Assembly: GCF_003385515.1 (NCBI RefSeq)
Contig: NZ_QNVT01000012.1
Span: forward strand, 98,954-162,953
DNA length: 64,000 nucleotides
From: Chryseobacterium pennae
GTDB taxonomy: Bacteria; Bacteroidota; Bacteroidia; Flavobacteriales; Weeksellaceae
Direction: 5' to 3'
Shown here: positions 46,285 through 54,934 of the stretch, in pieces
Layout of the letters: each line of letters begins with the position of its first letter
Position numbering within the stretch: the stretch's first letter is position 1
The notes under the pieces: model-generated
Seen by the model: the letters and a program-made list of their open reading frames with translations, nothing else
What the model was told of the DNA's origin: nothing
Databases searched by the model: none
Translations under genes and position numbers: made by a program

Positions 46285-47499
46285 ATGAAAGTAATTAAGT
46301 ACCTTTTGCTCAGTATTGCCTCTTTGGGCTTTCTATCCTGCCAAAGAGATGATATGTCAATAACCAAAAAAGACAAATATGATGTTAGTATAAAGGAAGC
46401 GAGGGATCTGGCTGGACTTGTGACCCAGGGGTCTTTAAAGCTATCCAAGCAGGCAAGCGGAAAGGCTGGGGAATCAAAAGAACGAACTGTTAAAGAAGTG
46501 ATTGCTTATCCCAATGACAGATCTCCCGCTTTTTACATCATAAATTATGTGGACAATGGCGGGTTTATCCTTCTCGCCGCAGACAAAAGATCAGTACCAG
46601 TTATCGCCTCTTCTGCCCATGGTAACTTTATTTTCAACGATAAAACAAGTCCTGAGTTAATAAGCTGGGTGGATGCTACCGTGGAATACATTGAGAATAT
46701 TGAAAAATATAAAACAAATAGAGCAGTAAATTCTTCAAATGTTAATCCCCTGTGGGATGGACCATGTCCCGACGGAGTATTTAGAGGAATAGACCCAGAA
46801 TTTGGGATAAATACCGTTTGTGAGATGGAACCATGTAATTACCCTGACCAAGAAATTCTTCCTAAAATAAACTCTAAATGGGGACAAGGTGTAGGATATA
46901 ATGATCAATTAGCTTATATGGGCTGTGTATACTATAGCAATGGTAAACCACCAGTGGGGTGCGTTGCAACAGCAATGGGACAAGTTATGAAGTACTACGG
47001 CTATCCATCTCAATATAACTGGAGTGGTATGCCGCTCACATTCCCGACAAGTGAAACCGCAAAATTGATGAAGCATATTGGGGATGCAGTTGACATGGAC
47101 TGGCAATGTAGCGGCTCAGGTGCAAATACACAAGATGACGTAGCTAGTGCATTTAAGAACAATTTCGGATATAGTTCTGCAAAATACATGAATTTTAGTC
47201 CTGAGAAAATGTTCAGCGAACTAGCTGCTGGTAGGGTTGTTATCATGAGAGGAGGAGAAAATGTAAATGGTACTTATGCGAATGGTCATGCTTGGGTTGT
47301 TGAGGGAGCAAAAAGAACATGGACCTGTGATTGGGACTGGGAAACCGGCCAGGTAATCGGCGCATATTCAAATATGTATGGTTATATGAACTGGGGTTGG
47401 AATAGTGTGGATAATGGGTACTATCAGACCGAACATCTGATCAACTCTAACGGAACTTTTAACTATAAAACAGGAATGGTATACGATATCCGTCCATAA
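46285..47499 (+). CDS. C10-family (streptopain-like) cysteine protease with Spi prodomain, lipoprotein
   Basis: A 404-residue protein. The lipobox FLSC gives a lipidated C19. Residues 30-145 form a Spi-like inhibitory propeptide (KEARDLAGL...YIINYVDNGGFILLAADKRSVPVIASSAHGNF). The protease domain has the catalytic cysteine C226 in PPVGCVATAMGQVMKYY and the histidine H335 in NGHAWVVEGA. The NWGWNS segment is also typical. C10 proteases of Bacteroidota degrade host or competitor proteins at the surface. It is cargo with its own small lipoprotein partner, 20 bp downstream. Confidence 0.92.
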   Translation: MKVIKYLLLSIASLGFLSCQRDDMSITKKDKYDVSIKEARDLAGLVTQGSLKLSKQASGKAGESKERTVKEVIAYPNDRSPAFYIINYVDNGGFILLAADKRSVPVIASSAHGNFIFNDKTSPELISWVDATVEYIENIEKYKTNRAVNSSNVNPLWDGPCPDGVFRGIDPEFGINTVCEMEPCNYPDQEILPKINSKWGQGVGYNDQLAYMGCVYYSNGKPPVGCVATAMGQVMKYYGYPSQYNWSGMPLTFPTSETAKLMKHIGDAVDMDWQCSGSGANTQDDVASAFKNNFGYSSAKYMNFSPEKMFSELAAGRVVIMRGGENVNGTYANGHAWVVEGAKRTWTCDWDWETGQVIGAYSNMYGYMNWGWNSVDNGYYQTEHLINSNGTFNYKTGMVYDIRP

Positions 47500-47519
47500 T
47501 TTTACTTAAATTAGAATAT

Positions 47520-48002
47520 ATGAAATTAATATGTTTGGTAGCTGTTTTCTTAGCATTAGGATCTTGTAAGAAAGCTGAAAATAATGGTGGTTCAATACAT
47601 GTGGAGCAACATTTAAAGGTCTCTTTTGTGAGTTCCGAAAAAAAGGATATTTTAAAAGAGATCGGCAATTCAGCTATTTCCAAAATGAGACTTTATTATC
47701 TTAGTCAAGGTAAAAAAGTTCTGTACGATAATCCGAACCTTACTGATCGATATGGTATCCAATTAATGGAACCAAACGATCAAACAAAACTTTACCAGTT
47801 ACAGCTTTTATTGAATAATGTAGGAACTATTGGTGAAAACATTGGTTCTACTACCTATTTAGATTGGGAAAACGGTAAAGTGGACACAATTGTAGGTTAT
47901 TTTTTCAATGATGAAAATAACCACATACTTACTAAATTTAAATTTAATAACGTAGAAGGTGGACTAAAAGAAAAGCAAGGATTGGTAATTGTCAGAGAGT
48001 AA
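47520..48002 (+). CDS. Small lipoprotein following the C10 protease
   Basis: A 160-residue protein with lipobox LGSC (C16). The mature part is mixed alpha/beta (VEQHLKVSFVSSEKKDILKEI; TDRYGIQLMEPNDQTKLYQLQLLLNNVG). No family is recognised. Its place 20 bp after a C10 protease suggests a dedicated inhibitor, chaperone or immunity-type partner, as known for some C10 enzymes; that is inference. Confidence 0.6.
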   Translation: MKLICLVAVFLALGSCKKAENNGGSIHVEQHLKVSFVSSEKKDILKEIGNSAISKMRLYYLSQGKKVLYDNPNLTDRYGIQLMEPNDQTKLYQLQLLLNNVGTIGENIGSTTYLDWENGKVDTIVGYFFNDENNHILTKFKFNNVEGGLKEKQGLVIVRE

Positions 48003-48057
48003 TTTTCTTAAAGACTACTTATCAATTAATTTTAATAATTGATTTCCAATTAAAAAT

Positions 48058-48085
48058 GAGTTGGCTTCATATAAAAAGCCAACTC
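48058..48085. terminator. Bidirectional terminator between convergent genes
   Basis: GAGTTGGCTT and AAGCCAACTC form a perfect 10-bp stem with an 8-nt loop between the plus-strand lipoprotein and the minus-strand HEPN/zinc-ribbon gene. AT-rich tracts follow on each side. Confidence 0.8.
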
Positions 48086-48104
48086 ATCATATTTTATCAT
48101 TGAG

Positions 48105-49067
48105 CTAATCGCCGTTCTCTTCCATCAATCTTCTATGCGAATAGCATACAGCCCCTTCATACGCTTCCTCTAAGTCAAGTGATGTACCACAAACGGCACA
48201 CTCTTTATTAACTTGAGTATAACCGCACGCAAGACAGCAATCATCCTCAAAAATGTAAGTAGGTTCATTGCAATCAGGACAATCCGCATAAGGGCAATCA
48301 CCTCCATCCATAACTGCAATATGAGCTTCCACTCCAAATTCCTCTTCTAAACAATAATTGAGAACATCTTCCAGCTCGAACTCGTTACCACATTTTTTAC
48401 AATTTAAATTTAAGGGCTGACCTGGTTCATACACTTGATTATGTACTGCCTGTACAAGTTCAGAATCACATTCGGTACAACGAACATGTTGTATTGCCCT
48501 TGCAAGTGAAGAAAAGGTCCAATCGACCTTAGTAAATGATTCTAAACTTTCTTCCTTTTCTTTTTCATAGACCTCTTCTACCTCCAAAAAAATATCCCAA
48601 GACGATTGCTCTAAAAGCTCAGCTGCTTCTATATCTAAATAAGTTTTAGAAAAATCTCGGATAATTTTAAACGACTTCGAAACAATCTCATTTACAACTG
48701 AAGGTGACTCATCAGTATAATAATGCTCAATGTTATTCCTAAGTTTGTTAATCTGTTCAAAGGCCATCCAGTTTACTTGAATGCCCAGTCCAGCAAATCT
48801 GTCCTTTATTTGTTGTACATCAACAGTCTTTTTTCCAGATCCAAGAAATGACCAATCTCCATTAGGTCCTATTTTAGGTTTGATACTCTGTTTTATTAAT
48901 ACATCATCACTTCCTTCAGGAGACATTCTACGCAACTTTTCTTTAAATAAAAGAAGCATACCAGCGAAAATATTCCTAATTGCAGATTTTGACCTCCTTG
49001 GGTCTTCGCTTTTGTAGTCTTCCAAGCCTATTTCGATCGCATCAACTGCGTTTTCTAAAATCTTCAT
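48105..49067 (-). CDS. HEPN-like protein with multiple zinc-ribbon motifs
   Basis: A 320-residue protein from the ATG at 49067 (a GTG lies one codon before). The helical N-terminal half has RNNIEH (about 110-115), the R-x4-6-H motif of HEPN ribonuclease domains, within NKLRNNIEHYYTDE. The C-terminal 125 residues hold Cys pairs: CTEC, CKKC, CPYADCPDC, CCLAC, CAVC and a final C-x2-H. Such a layout (HEPN effector plus zinc-ribbon sensor) occurs in toxin and defence proteins. It is divergent from the hydrolase-caspase operon, with which it shares a 294-bp promoter region. The role is inferred from motifs only. Confidence 0.65.
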   Translation of the reverse strand: MKILENAVDAIEIGLEDYKSEDPRRSKSAIRNIFAGMLLLFKEKLRRMSPEGSDDVLIKQSIKPKIGPNGDWSFLGSGKKTVDVQQIKDRFAGLGIQVNWMAFEQINKLRNNIEHYYTDESPSVVNEIVSKSFKIIRDFSKTYLDIEAAELLEQSSWDIFLEVEEVYEKEKEESLESFTKVDWTFSSLARAIQHVRCTECDSELVQAVHNQVYEPGQPLNLNCKKCGNEFELEDVLNYCLEEEFGVEAHIAVMDGGDCPYADCPDCNEPTYIFEDDCCLACGYTQVNKECAVCGTSLDLEEAYEGAVCYSHRRLMEENGD

Positions 49068-49210
49068 CACAAAAAATATATACGCATAAATTTACTTAAA
49101 AAAATATTCAGCAATATGAAATAACAAGGAGTTTCCTTTTAAATGTCCCTCAGATTAATCAATAGATTGATTATCAACAAGTTTCATTTTCTGTATTGAA
49201 AATAAAATGT

Positions 49211-49303
49211 CCTATTTAGTAATTACTAGGAACATATCATTATTCGTACTCTCCACTTCAAAATCTAAAAACCTTATTAATTATCAGCTCTCCAAGAATG
49301 AAG
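49211..49303. repeat. Copy B of the 95-bp repeated upstream element
   Basis: It matches copy A at 46046-46141 in order and spacing: CCTATTTAGTA, ATTATTCGTAC, CAAAATCTAAAAACC and CTCTCCA. By eye identity is about two thirds. It lies about 60 bp before the hydrolase gene and within the divergent gap to the HEPN gene. Confidence 0.6.
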
Positions 49304-49361
49304 TAGCACAAAGTCTGATAATAAAAAAATCACTATATTGTTCTATTAAACCATATAACTA

Positions 49362-50867
49362 ATGCCATCACCACAAATTGACCTAGATAAGCACTACCGC
49401 GTGCATGTCGGAAAGAAGGGGACATTCTATCCGGACAAAAATCCGCTTCACAATTCAACAACCGAAGAACTTGACGCACTTCTTAAGCATGTTTATGAAA
49501 GTAACAGCTCCAAATTACTATTATATTTCCATGGAGGTCTAGTCTCAGCAGAAGAAGGACTGGCGTCGGCCGGTCGAATTGTTAATGCCATTACAAGTGA
49601 TACTGATGTACACCCTGTCTGTTTTATCTGGAAAACAGATTGGAAAAGAACCATAATTGAGAATTTGGATACCCTTGCACATTCCGACCTATTTAGAAAA
49701 ATATTGGTCAAAGTATTGTGGTCAGCTGGTAGTACTTTAGGTATTGAAGTAATTGGAACAAGTGGCGTGGCCCGCGGTTCCAATATGCTTACAGAAGAGG
49801 AGATTGAATCTGAACTAACAAAAGAAATTCCATTTCAAAATTACAGAATAGACCAAACTGCTAAATCTGCCAACCTTAACTTTGAAGATAATGCAGAATT
49901 ATCGGCATTACAGGAAGTCTTGCTAAGGGAGGAACTGACAGCATTGCTAAATGAACGATTTGAAATCGATACGGAATTTCAAAATATTGTTCAACAGGAA
50001 AAATCTCAAAAGGAATTAGAATTATTAAAACCAGAGTATGTCGGTTCGGAAACTGAGGATGGAAAAGGACTTTTTTCATTAGCAAAATTTATCATTGGGG
50101 CAGTGAACGTTACCATACGTGTAATAAAAAGATTTGCGGCAAAAACTGATCACGACTTTCATCCAACAGTAGTAGAGGAAACTGCGCGCGAAATCTGTAT
50201 TGATCTTGCTGGAAATTGGCTCTGGGGCAGTATGAAGGAAAAGGCCGAGTTTATGTGGAAAGAGGATGATTTCACTACACCGGAACAGGAATGGCATGTT
50301 GGTTATTATTTTATAAACAGATTATTACAATACCAGCAGGAAACTGGCAAAAAACTAACAATTGACCTTGTTGGGCACTCTGCAGGCTCCATTGTTATCT
50401 GTCATCTGATAAAATTAATCGCAAATAATCAATTTGATATCACTTTCAGGTATATATTCTTCTTGGCTCCAGCCTGTCGATCGGATCTTTTTGAAAATAT
50501 CATCCTCAACAACCAGCATTTATATACATCATTTAAATGCTTTACTATGGCGGATGAATTGGAAAAAATGGACAAGGTATTCTATTCAATTTATCCGTAC
50601 TCTCTACTATATCTAATCAGCGGCATATTAGAAGAAAAAAGTGATACTCACATTTTAGGAATGCAGAGGCATGTTACAGGGGAATATCCGTACAACACTA
50701 CGAAGCTACTTCGAATAGCTGAGTATTTTAATATTCAGGGAAATGCTATCTACTCAATAACAGATTCGACAGCTGTAGATGGACTTCGCTGCTCAGCTGA
50801 AGCTCACGGTGGTTTCTCTGATGATGATGAAACAGTAAAAAGTATCGTTTATTTAATACAGAATTAG
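49362..50867 (+). CDS. Alpha/beta-hydrolase (lipase-like), first gene of the caspase operon
   Basis: A 501-residue protein. The oxyanion-type LLLYFHGGLVS lies at residues 52-62 and the nucleophile elbow DLVGHSAGS puts the catalytic serine at S340. A late AHGGFSDD (about 482) may supply the histidine. Between 140 and 240 there is a long helical insertion with EELTALLNERFEIDTEFQNIVQ. There is no signal peptide, so it acts in the cytoplasm. It overlaps the caspase start region (TAGTG). It could be an effector on membrane lipids, or a protein-cleavage target or partner of the caspase. Confidence 0.82.
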   Translation: MPSPQIDLDKHYRVHVGKKGTFYPDKNPLHNSTTEELDALLKHVYESNSSKLLLYFHGGLVSAEEGLASAGRIVNAITSDTDVHPVCFIWKTDWKRTIIENLDTLAHSDLFRKILVKVLWSAGSTLGIEVIGTSGVARGSNMLTEEEIESELTKEIPFQNYRIDQTAKSANLNFEDNAELSALQEVLLREELTALLNERFEIDTEFQNIVQQEKSQKELELLKPEYVGSETEDGKGLFSLAKFIIGAVNVTIRVIKRFAAKTDHDFHPTVVEETAREICIDLAGNWLWGSMKEKAEFMWKEDDFTTPEQEWHVGYYFINRLLQYQQETGKKLTIDLVGHSAGSIVICHLIKLIANNQFDITFRYIFFLAPACRSDLFENIILNNQHLYTSFKCFTMADELEKMDKVFYSIYPYSLLYLISGILEEKSDTHILGMQRHVTGEYPYNTTKLLRIAEYFNIQGNAIYSITDSTAVDGLRCSAEAHGGFSDDDETVKSIVYLIQN

Positions 50868-50872
50868 TGACT

Positions 50873-51898
50873 ATGCCAAAAAATATTCATGATTTTGCAG
50901 TTGTTGTCGGTGTTAGCCATTATAAAATTCTCCAAAAGTTAGATGGTCCCGAACGAGATGCCAATCTTTTTCTGGAATGGCTTAAAGATGAAAACGGAGG
51001 CAACCTACCAGAAGAAAATTGTTATTTATTACTATCACACATAGATAATACCAAGCCGATACAGGATATGATCGATGACTGTTTTGAAGAAATTCTGGAA
51101 CAAGTTCTCGTTACACCCGGACGGAGATTATATTTCTTTTTTTCAGGTCATGGCATTGGTGTAGAATGGGATGCTACGGCTTTAATATTACCGAAATGGA
51201 CTGAGGTTCGACGCGATTATGCGCTTTCTGGAAAAGGATATCAAAACAGGTTAATGAAATATGGAGCATTTCAGCAGATATTCTTTTTCTTAGATTGCTG
51301 TCGAAATACCAGACCATCAGTACAGGGCGCTGATCCTCAATTTAATCCAATCGCGAATCTATTAAATACTAGGCGATCTCCTTCCTATATATATTCGGCA
51401 ACAGAGTTCGGTAATAAAGCTTATGAGGCTGATAATCTTCAAGGAAATGCCACATTACCTGATGATACAAAAACGCAGGGATTATTTACCAGTTCATTAT
51501 TAAAAGGACTAAAAGGAGCCGCAGAAATTGATGGCAATATCACCACAAAAAGTTTATCTGACTATCTTTCAAGAGAGGTACCTCCGCTTGCACTGGAAAA
51601 AGCAAATGTTATTCAGAAACCTCATTTTATACCTTCCCATACTGACATTGAAACAGTCATATTAGACAATATTGCTCCCAAGATAATTGAACTCAAAATA
51701 TTCTTTATGACAGATGGCTTAAATATAGTTTTAAAAACCCCTGAAGCGGAAATAATACGGCATGTGTCCAGTTCTACCGAACCATGGATATTAAATGTAA
51801 AAAAAGGACTTTACATCATCTACAATGAAGAGGATGTAACCACCCTTAAACCAATTCAAATTGACGGAATTTTAAATATTGTACACCATGAATACTAA
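50873..51898 (+). CDS. Caspase-family (C14) cysteine peptidase
   Basis: A 341-residue protein from the ATG at 50873; a GTG two codons earlier overlaps the hydrolase stop. The caspase fold is clear: FAVVVGVSHYKILQKLDGPERDANLF at the start, the catalytic histidine in YFFFSGHG (about 93) and the cysteine in FFLDCCRN (about 142-143). The C-terminal 80 residues (LKIFFMTDGLNIVLKTPEAEI...VKKGLYIIYNE) form a separate beta-rich unit resembling those in the next gene. Bacterial caspases often act as regulated proteases in defence or cell death. Confidence 0.9.
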   Translation: MPKNIHDFAVVVGVSHYKILQKLDGPERDANLFLEWLKDENGGNLPEENCYLLLSHIDNTKPIQDMIDDCFEEILEQVLVTPGRRLYFFFSGHGIGVEWDATALILPKWTEVRRDYALSGKGYQNRLMKYGAFQQIFFFLDCCRNTRPSVQGADPQFNPIANLLNTRRSPSYIYSATEFGNKAYEADNLQGNATLPDDTKTQGLFTSSLLKGLKGAAEIDGNITTKSLSDYLSREVPPLALEKANVIQKPHFIPSHTDIETVILDNIAPKIIELKIFFMTDGLNIVLKTPEAEIIRHVSSSTEPWILNVKKGLYIIYNEEDVTTLKPIQIDGILNIVHHEY

Positions 51899-53438
51899 TC
51901 AAATTGAAACTATGACCGAATTCTCATTTCATTTTTCCGTTGTCGGGCAATTGTCGGAATTTGTCAAATTGCAACTATTCGATGGGTACGGACAAATGGT
52001 TGCGGAAAACTATGAAAGAATTGATCTAATACTTCCTAAAGGGCTTTATCAACTATATATTTTTTCAAATGAAACTTTTGAAAAAGAATATATTGTTCTG
52101 GATAGAAATTATGAAGGGAACTGGAACAACAGGGGTTCATACTCCTCTATACCAAATAGTTTCCTAGAAAGTTCACATAGCTATTATACTGATGCAGTTG
52201 AGAAATGGAGCAAAAAAACAACGATGGATCGATTGCCAATTTTAAGGGAAGACACTTCTCTCTTTATCTTTTTCCGGTATCCCAGTAAAGAAGCCAGAGA
52301 AGGTCAAACAAAAGGATCAGAAACGATGAGCTGGCGTTTTTCCATATTGGACAGCAATCGTAAAAAAATATATCAGTTTAACGAAGACAATGCCAAGGAA
52401 GACAGAAATACAGGCTGGTTAGCCTTTAACGCAACACTGCCGCACGGCATATATTATCTTGTGTATCGGGGCCATAAGAATACCACGCGAGAAATACCAT
52501 TACAGGTATTTGCACATTGGCAAACACAGTTTTTTTTGACTTTTAAAAAAACACCTATATTTTCTACAGCCCGTATACAGATTGTTCAACCTTTAGCTGA
52601 TGACATTATAACGCAAGAAGATAATTTGCAGCTTGACGCACTTCTACGTAATATGCAAAATGGGAATTACTTTGTTCCAAAAAACATAATAGACAAAACT
52701 GCATTTGATAAATGGTATAATCCAATGCTGGCAATTGCTGTTTGTTATGCCTACCTGCTAAGCCCACAGGAAACGGATAATAATCTATTCAGAAATATTA
52801 TACGAAACCTTGAACAAAAAATTCTAAACTATAGTGATTCAAGTGATATCAAAATCATTAAATTACTTGCTGCCATCCATTTCAATGAAGAAATACCTGT
52901 ATTAGACATAGATACACCTTGTATGGTGAATGCGGGAATAAAGACACTTATAGAACAGAATATCCGTTTTCCGGAGAGAATCAGGATCAGTGGACTATGT
53001 GAACTTATTTTACCAGATTTAAATAGTGATATGGTCTGGACTTCATATACACCACCTAATTATAATGTCTTTGAACACAAAAATGTCTTTAAAATCAGTG
53101 ATACTCTCTTACTCGATTTCTCTAATTTTCCAGATGTATTAATACCTGAGGTAGATACTCTGGGAGAACCATTGATTGTATACGCAAAAAATGAAATTCC
53201 CACTGATTGGGTAACTCAAAGCATTATGAGTCAATTAAGTGCAAAATCCAGTAAGCCTTACACCTCGGCTGAATTAGCAAAACAATTTCAGGTCAGTACT
53301 TTTTACGTCGAAAAAAGTCTAAGAAATATTCAAAAGGTAATTTCAAATAATTTCTTAATTGATATCATGCAAGAAAAAGGTGATTTTTCACAGGAAGAGA
53401 TCATCATGCTGAAAGATAATATGCAAAAAATAATCTAA
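51888..53438 (+). CDS. Partner protein of the caspase: beta-rich domains and C-terminal winged helix
   Basis: A 516-residue protein from the ATG at 51888, overlapping the caspase end by 11 bp. The N-terminal part holds two beta-sandwich-like units (FHFSVVGQLSEFVKLQLFDGYG...LPKGLYQLYIF and WRFSILDSNRKKIYQF...LPHGIYYLVYR) that share the (L/V)(P/K)xG(L/I)Y motif with the caspase tail. The middle region is helical. The last 65 residues (SAELAKQFQVSTFYVEKSLRNIQKVI) look like a winged-helix or effector-associated-type domain. It is probably the sensor or adaptor of the operon; no family is recognised. Confidence 0.75.
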   Translation: MNTNQIETMTEFSFHFSVVGQLSEFVKLQLFDGYGQMVAENYERIDLILPKGLYQLYIFSNETFEKEYIVLDRNYEGNWNNRGSYSSIPNSFLESSHSYYTDAVEKWSKKTTMDRLPILREDTSLFIFFRYPSKEAREGQTKGSETMSWRFSILDSNRKKIYQFNEDNAKEDRNTGWLAFNATLPHGIYYLVYRGHKNTTREIPLQVFAHWQTQFFLTFKKTPIFSTARIQIVQPLADDIITQEDNLQLDALLRNMQNGNYFVPKNIIDKTAFDKWYNPMLAIAVCYAYLLSPQETDNNLFRNIIRNLEQKILNYSDSSDIKIIKLLAAIHFNEEIPVLDIDTPCMVNAGIKTLIEQNIRFPERIRISGLCELILPDLNSDMVWTSYTPPNYNVFEHKNVFKISDTLLLDFSNFPDVLIPEVDTLGEPLIVYAKNEIPTDWVTQSIMSQLSAKSSKPYTSAELAKQFQVSTFYVEKSLRNIQKVISNNFLIDIMQEKGDFSQEEIIMLKDNMQKII

Positions 53439-53448
53439 AGATTCACTT

Positions 53449-53456
53449 CAACAAAT
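53449..53456. repeat. Target-site duplication, left copy (CAACAAAT)
   Basis: CAACAAAT stands directly before the left end of the IS256-family element and is repeated exactly at 54809-54816 after its right end, an 8-bp duplication as usual for the family. Confidence 0.85.
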
Positions 53457-54808
53457 GGGAGTGTAACTCAAACTGTGTCATTGGATAATTAACCTAATTC
53501 TAAAAACCTCTATCCAGCTTGAGCCTATCTCCAAATTTAATATAAAGTTGAGATATCGTCAAGCCCCAGTTGTGCATCGGCATTGTCCACTTTTTAGAGA
53601 TATCCTTTATTATCAGGAACATCAACTTCATAAGAGCCTGTTCAGAACTGAATGCACCTTTAGACTTCGTGATTTTACGTATCTGACGGTGCATTCCTTC
53701 AATAGGATTAGTGGTGTAAATAGTCTTGCGAACCTGCTCATCATACTCAAAGAAAGTGGATAAGTTTGTCCAATTATCCAGCCAGGATTTAGCGGCAATT
53801 GGATATTTCTTACCCCATTTCTCTTCGAAAATAATTAAGTTTTCGTAGCCCATTTCTTCGTTAACAGCTTTATAAATTGGCTTTAGATCTTCAATGACAG
53901 CTTTTTTATCCTTTTCTGTAACATAGCGCATACTTGATCTGATCTGGTGGACAATGCATAACTGAACTTTCGTTTTTGGAAAAATAGCCTCTATAGCTTC
54001 AGGAAAGCCCTTGAGCCCATCGATACAGGCAATCAGGATATCCTCGACACCGCGCTGCTTCAAGTCTGTGAGAACCGATAACCAGAACTTTGCACCTTCA
54101 TTTTCTGAGCTGTAAAGTCCTATCAGGTCTTTACGCCCATCCATTCCAATACCCAAGATATTATAAATGGCCCTGGACTCAACAGTGCCGTTCTGACGGA
54201 CTTTATAATGCATGCAGTCTAGAAAAACAAAGGGATAGACGGCCTCTAGCGGACGATTTCGCCACTCATTTACAGCAGGCATGACGCTTTCTGTGATACG
54301 GGATATTTCCGTTGCAGAAATCTCCATAGCATACATCTCACGGATAAAATCACTTATAGCACGTGTGCTCATCCCTTTGGCATACATACTCAGCACGTGA
54401 CCTTCCAATAGCTCTGTAATTATAAGCTGACGCTTGGGAACTACCTTAGGTTCAAATGTACCGGATCTATCCCGCCCAGACTCCAGTTCAAAAGTACCGG
54501 TATTAAGACCCCGGACAGTCTTTTTTGTCTTTCCGTTCCGACGATTGGAATTACCTGAAGCCTTATCTTCCTGAAGGTGACTCTCTAGCTCGCCATCCAT
54601 CATAGACTCCAGTAAATGCTTCATTAAGGGCGCTAGAACGCCGTCGTTGGGAGATAAACTCTTTCCGTTATAAAGACCTTGCATAGCTTCCTCTTTGAAG
54701 CGTTCAAAGTCGAATGGGGTCTTTTCTTTCATGACCATGTCGTTTGAATAATTGAATATAAATAATCTTATTGAATTATTCCTCTGACACAGTTCACGTT
54801 ACAGTCTC
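53457..54808 (-). mobile_element. IS256-family insertion sequence, 1352 bp
   Basis: The element is bounded by 24-25 bp imperfect inverted repeats: the left end begins GGGAGTGTAAC and the right end (reverse strand) GAGACTGTAAC, both followed by AACTGTGTCA. The ends are flanked by a perfect 8-bp CAACAAAT duplication, so the insertion is recent and the borders are intact. It contains one full-length transposase. It landed 18 bp after the stop codon of the caspase partner gene and before the terminator of that operon. Confidence 0.92.
53500..54738 (-). CDS. IS256-family (Mutator-type) DDE transposase
   Basis: A 412-residue protein with the conserved front (LAPLMKHLLESMMDGELESHLQ), the first catalytic Asp in FVFLDCMHYKVRQNG, the second in LIACIDGLKGFPEAI and the glutamate region TNPIEGMHRQIRK. 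The frame is complete, so the element is probably active. It is transcribed against the neighbouring caspase operon. An alternative ATG lies two codons downstream. Confidence 0.95.
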   Translation of the reverse strand: MVMKEKTPFDFERFKEEAMQGLYNGKSLSPNDGVLAPLMKHLLESMMDGELESHLQEDKASGNSNRRNGKTKKTVRGLNTGTFELESGRDRSGTFEPKVVPKRQLIITELLEGHVLSMYAKGMSTRAISDFIREMYAMEISATEISRITESVMPAVNEWRNRPLEAVYPFVFLDCMHYKVRQNGTVESRAIYNILGIGMDGRKDLIGLYSSENEGAKFWLSVLTDLKQRGVEDILIACIDGLKGFPEAIEAIFPKTKVQLCIVHQIRSSMRYVTEKDKKAVIEDLKPIYKAVNEEMGYENLIIFEEKWGKKYPIAAKSWLDNWTNLSTFFEYDEQVRKTIYTTNPIEGMHRQIRKITKSKGAFSSEQALMKLMFLIIKDISKKWTMPMHNWGLTISQLYIKFGDRLKLDRGF

Positions 54809-54826
54809 CAACAAATATATTAAAAG

Positions 54827-54855
54827 GGCTTATAAGTTTTACATACTCATAAGCC
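54827..54855 (+). terminator. Terminator displaced from the caspase operon by the IS
   Basis: GGCTTAT and ATAAGCC form a 7-bp stem followed by TTTCTTTTT on the plus strand. Without the IS it would lie about 35 bp after the partner-gene stop, so it is most likely the original end of the hydrolase-caspase operon. Confidence 0.7.
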
Positions 54856-54934
54856 TTTCTTTTTATAATGTCTCTCGAATTAAATTTTGTACCAATGGTG
54901 TACTAATTGCATTTTAATTTTAGGACACACAGAT

